Shown: one piece after another, positions 5,169 through 7,568 of the stretch | Layout of the letters: the number at the start of each line of letters is the position of its first letter | Numbering within the stretch: position 1 is the first letter of the stretch | Assembly (NCBI GenBank): GCA_029932675.1 | Contig: JAOZPP010000094.1 | Span: 1 to 7,568 of the forward strand | DNA length: 7,568 nt | Origin: a bacterium | Lineage (GTDB): Bacteria; SM23-81; DAOVCL01 | Direction: 5' to 3' | The notes under the pieces: model-generated | Told to the model about the DNA's origin: nothing | The model's input: only the letters and a program-made list of their open reading frames with translations | Databases searched by the model: none | Program-made: the position numbers and the translations under genes

Positions 5169-6203
5169 TTACCTCAAAAACAACCGGAGGATATTCAAGC
5201 CAACCTCTGGCTGGAAATCCCAGAAAAGGGATGACTCAATCGTTCCCGCATCCACACAGCGGAAACAACCTCTGGCCCTCTTCTGAAGTGATCTCATCCC
5301 TTCGCTTCTTAGAATGGAGCTCAGTCTCTCCTTATAGACATTTCCCAGAGGGTTCTTCCTATCGAGGCAGTTGGTCACATCGCCATTGGGTTCCACTCGG
5401 ATGAATACCCTCTTGCCATTGCAGTTGTATCTGACCACACCCTCCTCGAACATCCTCAGATAGCTCAGGGATTTGTTTACACATTTTCTACCCTTTTTTA
5501 ACTCCCTGATCTTGCGGAAGACCTCCCTCTCTTTCTCCCTGGAAAGCCGAAAATCTAAGGGTTTTGACCCATCAGGGCGCGGAAACTCAGGTTCCCCCCT
5601 GTTCACCGACTCAAAAGTCACCGCGAGGTCCATCTCCTCACATAGTTTAACTATCCTTTCCACCCAGGGATAAGTCAGTCTGCTGACTACGGTGTTTATA
5701 AAAACCTTCAACCCAGGATTTCGGCCTCTGACCAGATTTATCCCCTGAATGGCCCTCTCAAACAGACCATCAACTCCGTGCAGTTCATCGTGTTTCTTAG
5801 AGGGGATATCGATGGAGACGATGAGGAAATCTAAATTGGAGGAGAGCTCCCGGTAATATTTGGGCATCAAATAGCCATTGGTCACCAGCCCTGTCACTAA
5901 ATCCAGCCTCTGGCAGGTCTCCAATATCTCAAAGCTATCCTCCCTGAGCAGAGGCTCCCCACCCCAGAAGGCCGTGCCAATAAATTCCTCCTCCCTTGCC
6001 TGGCTGTAAAAATCTATTATCTTAACGGTGTCCCTCTCCTCCGGTGAATCTCCCCTCCAGAGGCAGGTAGGGCAGCGGGCGAAGCATCTAGCGAAGCTTT
6101 GCCTTAAACCGTCCAGTTATGGCAGCATATACGGGGCGAAGCTTCGAATGTAGAATTAAGAATGAAAAAGACCTGCAGGAGAGGAACCTGGGTCTAAGCT
6201 CAT
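5169..6203 (-). pseudogene. Radical SAM protein with C-terminal cysteine domain, disrupted 5' end
   Basis: Radical SAM enzymes use a [4Fe-4S] cluster to cleave S-adenosylmethionine; the substrate here is unknown. The frame is open from 6116 to 5169 (315 codons). It carries the cluster motif as Cys codons at 6086, 6074 and 6065 (C-x3-C-x2-C in ARCFARCPTCLW), then FWGGEPLL, VTNGYLM and LDFLIVSIDIPSK of the barrel. A twitch/SPASM-like end follows, with YNCNGKR, EPNGDVTNC and GCFRCVDAG. There is no usual start codon between the TAA at 6117-6119 and the first Cys. A good start (ATG at 6203 after AAGAGGGG) is in the same frame but meets TAA at 6156-6158. LRPVYAAITGR, the expected first barrel strand, is read in a different frame (6141-6109). 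One 22-nt insertion plus a 1-nt loss would explain this. A sequencing or assembly error is the main alternative. A TTG at 5924 would start after the cluster motif and is rejected. Confidence 0.75.
6078..6103. repeat. Quasi-palindrome at the radical SAM cluster motif
   Basis: GGCGAAGC (6078-6085) and GCTTTGCC (6096-6103) are inverted copies with one mismatch, separated by ten bases. GCGAAGC also recurs directly at 6079-6085 with G before it, at 6091-6097, and as CGAAGC inside the 10-bp palindrome CGAAGCTTCG at 6137-6146. The arm at 6096-6103 lies inside the 22 bases (6087-6108) that look inserted in the radical SAM gene. This is the pattern expected of template switching or a tiny palindromic insert. 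Confidence 0.6.
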
Positions 6204-6217
6204 AGTTCCCCTCTTAT

Positions 6218-6390
6218 CCTGAATTATTCATAAATCACTGCTATTCATTCTCAACGCCGTGGCTACCTCCTTGTAGGGACTCCGCCTTAGCGGAGTTCGA
6301 AAGGGGCGGACAGACCTGAAGGTCTGTCCCTACGGGTGATAAGAAAACCTCTGAATTACAAACTCGTCAGCAGTTTATGAACAATCCGGG
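6218..6390. mobile_element. MITE-like element with imperfect terminal inverted repeats
   Basis: CCTGAATTATTCATAAA at 6218-6234, followed by TCACTGC, is matched in inverse orientation at 6370-6390. Fourteen of the first 17 positions agree and the inner CTGC is shared. All three mismatches are transitions. The 173-bp interval has no coding capacity and carries the three-way-junction structure at 6273-6333. I see no certain target-site duplication. A single-ended relative of the terminal sequence occurs at 169-197. The left end abuts the ribosome binding site of the broken radical SAM gene. A non-mobile repeat is also possible. Confidence 0.45.
6273..6333. repeat. Three-way-junction palindrome cluster
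   Basis: GTAGGGAC (6273-6280) is the perfect complement of GTCCCTAC (6326-6333) and encloses two perfect hairpins. These are ACTCCGC-CTTA-GCGGAGT (6279-6296) and GGACAGACC-TGAA-GGTCTGTCC (6308-6329). The inner hairpins overlap the outer arms by a few bases, so the closed and open forms compete. Length and conserved bases do not fit a tRNA. Confidence 0.7.
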
Positions 6391-6675
6391 TTATTTCCTC
6401 CCCCCTGAAACTTGACACAAATTTTAAGAAGTTGCCTTATGAAGGAGGCTAGTAGTTATCAGATGGGAGACGAAAAAGGGCCGGTTATCAATCAGCCTTG
6501 ACCTGATAATGCTCCTCGTAGCCCGCAAAAATAGCCTGGTTCTCCTTATTAGCTTGGACACTCTCAGTCTCTTTCCGGGCGGTCAATCCCCCCATCTGAT
6601 CATGAGTAGGGGTTTGATTAATCGAACCCGATCAATCGGGTCGGATGAATCCGGTAGGCCGGTAGCCGCTGCAGT
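6391..6675. other. Intergenic stretch with further inverted repeats
   Basis: I see no credible gene. The 10-bp perfect inverted repeat ATCAGATGGG (6458-6467) / CCCATCTGAT (6591-6600) bounds 143 bp that contain TTATCA (6485-6490) / TGATAA (6504-6509). Beyond it, 6616-6651 forms an extended hairpin with ACCCGAT (6626-6632) and ATCGGGT (6635-6641) at its tip. A plus-strand open frame at 6509-6769 crosses this and has no recognisable product. A 35-residue minus-strand reading from the ATG at 6591 region to 6483 is charged and protein-like, but I cannot assign it. Confidence 0.5.
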
Positions 6676-6842
6676 CTATCTCTGTCGGCTGAAGCTCGGT
6701 GGTTTTGTGGCGATGAAGAAAATGTCTTCCTCCGCTGAGTCGGCCAATATCAACCCTGAAAGAAAATGAACACTCCGATCATAAAGAGCCTTAGAGTAAC
6801 TTTCTTCAGCCTTATTGATGCATCCAAATTAGAGATCTCCAT
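6676..6842 (-). pseudogene. Frameshifted remnant of a secreted protein N-terminus
   Basis: Eleven bases after the glycosyltransferase stop, an ATG at 6842 opens a 30-codon frame. It holds two lysines and an arginine, then the hydrophobic run LFMIGVFIFFQG, and ends at TGA (6750-6752). The frame that continues from 6753 reads LILADSAEEDIFFIATKPPS and ends at TAG (6676-6678). One extra G in the GGG at 6753-6755 would join them into a signal peptide followed by a charged mature start. AEEDIFFIATK-like openings occur in exported helical-repeat (TPR) proteins of related bacteria, but that is recollection and inference. The 3' part is missing. No clear ribosome binding site is seen. A chance hydrophobic frame is the alternative. 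Confidence 0.35.
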
Positions 6843-6853
6843 TTCTAAGGAAG

Positions 6854-7568
6854 CTAATGAACTGAGGCCACTTTCATCTTATCGTGATAGAAATTTATTA
6901 TTCGGCTTGTAATGTCCTCCCATGAATATTGTCTGGCTTTTCTTTTGCCATTTTCTTCCAACATCCTTCTTAAGGGCTCATTGGACAACACTTCTACAAT
7001 GGAATCGGCTATGGCCCGTGAATCCCTTGGTTTGACCAATAGCCCCTCTTGGCCGTGGGTTACCACATGTCTATATCCTTCTATGTCTGAGGCAACGATT
7101 GCCTTTCCAGAGGCCATGGCCTCCAAAAGCACGATGCCGAAACTCTCCTTTCCTGTCGCTGGGGAACAGAAGACATCGCAGGTCGAATAATAGGAAGGTA
7201 AATCCTCTTTTGTCACTAAACCCTCGAACCAGATATCCTCTTCAAATGCCCGAGGAACGAACTGCCTGTAGTATCTTGCCAAGGGACCGCTGCCCACGAT
7301 TATCAACCTGGAATTGGGCAGTTTCTTCTTTATCATCGGAAAAGCCTTGAGGAGATACTTTACCCCTTTGCGGGGTTCCAAACGTCCCAAGAATAGGATG
7401 TTGAGTTTCCCATCATCAAACTTTTTTATCTTTCCGATGCCGTTGAACCTGTCAGTATCAATTCCATTGGGAATAATCCGATATTCGCCATCGAAGTACC
7501 TGTCAACGAAGTCCCTAGCTGATTCTGAAACAGCGATCCTGCCGTGCAGTTTTTTGTTGTATCTCCTC
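6854..7568 (-). CDS. GT4-type glycosyltransferase (GT-B fold), N-terminus outside window
   Basis: The frame is open from the window edge to TAG at 6854-6856, giving 237 residues without a start, so the gene begins beyond 7568. GT4 retaining glycosyltransferases transfer sugar from a nucleotide donor to lipids or polysaccharides at the inner membrane. The visible part starts in the interdomain region (HGRIAVSESARDFV, then RIIPNGIDTDRF) and continues into the donor-binding domain with ILFLGRLEPRKGVKYLLKAF and SRLIIVGSGPL. The family's E-x7-E motif is present in KESFGIVLLEAMASGK, as is GLLVKPRD. It resembles PimA-like mannosyltransferases, but the acceptor cannot be told. An internal TTG near 7390 is not the start, because clear GT homology continues upstream of it. 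Confidence 0.88.
   Translation of the reverse strand, partial: RRYNKKLHGRIAVSESARDFVDRYFDGEYRIIPNGIDTDRFNGIGKIKKFDDGKLNILFLGRLEPRKGVKYLLKAFPMIKKKLPNSRLIIVGSGPLARYYRQFVPRAFEEDIWFEGLVTKEDLPSYYSTCDVFCSPATGKESFGIVLLEAMASGKAIVASDIEGYRHVVTHGQEGLLVKPRDSRAIADSIVEVLSNEPLRRMLEENGKRKARQYSWEDITSRIINFYHDKMKVASVH

Noticed and set aside
5169-5924. Radical SAM protein starting at the TTG at 5924
   Set aside because: That start would leave out the cluster cysteines and the GGEP motif, which are both present in frame upstream.
6273-6333. tRNA gene
   Set aside because: The fold has only two inner hairpins, lacks the T-loop consensus and is too short.
6509-6769. An 86-codon plus-strand open frame
   Set aside because: It crosses an extended hairpin and runs opposite to the signal-peptide-like remnant. 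It has no good ribosome binding site and no recognisable product.

Overview
The window reads as a stretch of chromosome from an uncultured Gram-negative (diderm) bacterium. The main evidence is a three-gene Mla-type phospholipid ABC transporter, which only makes sense in a cell with two membranes. The MlaD C-terminus, the YghO-like acetyltransferase and the style of the intergenic repeats fit deltaproteobacterial-grade or candidate-phylum genomes, but I cannot fix the taxon. Base composition is moderate, and arginine codons AGG/AGA are common. Every convincing gene lies on the minus strand, so gene order below runs from high to low coordinates.

The right edge (6854-7568) is the C-terminal two-thirds of a GT4-type glycosyltransferase. 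Just downstream is a short, frameshifted remnant that looks like the N-terminus of a secreted protein (6676-6842). A gene-poor, palindrome-rich stretch follows (about 6210-6675). It includes a MITE-like element (6218-6390) whose centre folds as a three-way junction. A radical SAM gene (5169-6203) comes next. Its body is intact, but its 5' end is broken exactly at the iron-sulfur motif, in a way that a 22-nt insertion plus one upstream 1-nt shift would explain.

The centre is an mlaE-mlaF-mlaD operon (5076 to 2582): permease, ATPase and a membrane-anchored MCE protein with four exact-length 34-residue repeats. No mlaA, mlaB or mlaC is visible here. A weak hairpin with a U-run overlaps the mlaD stop.

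From 1953 to 2581 there is no credible gene. This stretch holds an array of about eight consecutive short hairpins, some degenerate intergenic repeats, and the promoter/operator region of a TetR-family regulator (1374-1952). The regulator overlaps by 4 bp, and is probably translationally coupled to, a YghO-like GNAT-fold protein (256-1377). The last 255 bases hold a hairpin of the same family as those at 2221-2285, and an interleaved pair of inverted repeats.

Taken together the intact genes suggest envelope and lipid work: glycosyl transfer, phospholipid trafficking, and a TetR/acyltransferase pair. The most unusual material is not coding. It is the palindrome families, including a pair with compensatory arm changes, and the disrupted 5' ends of two genes beside the MITE-like element.
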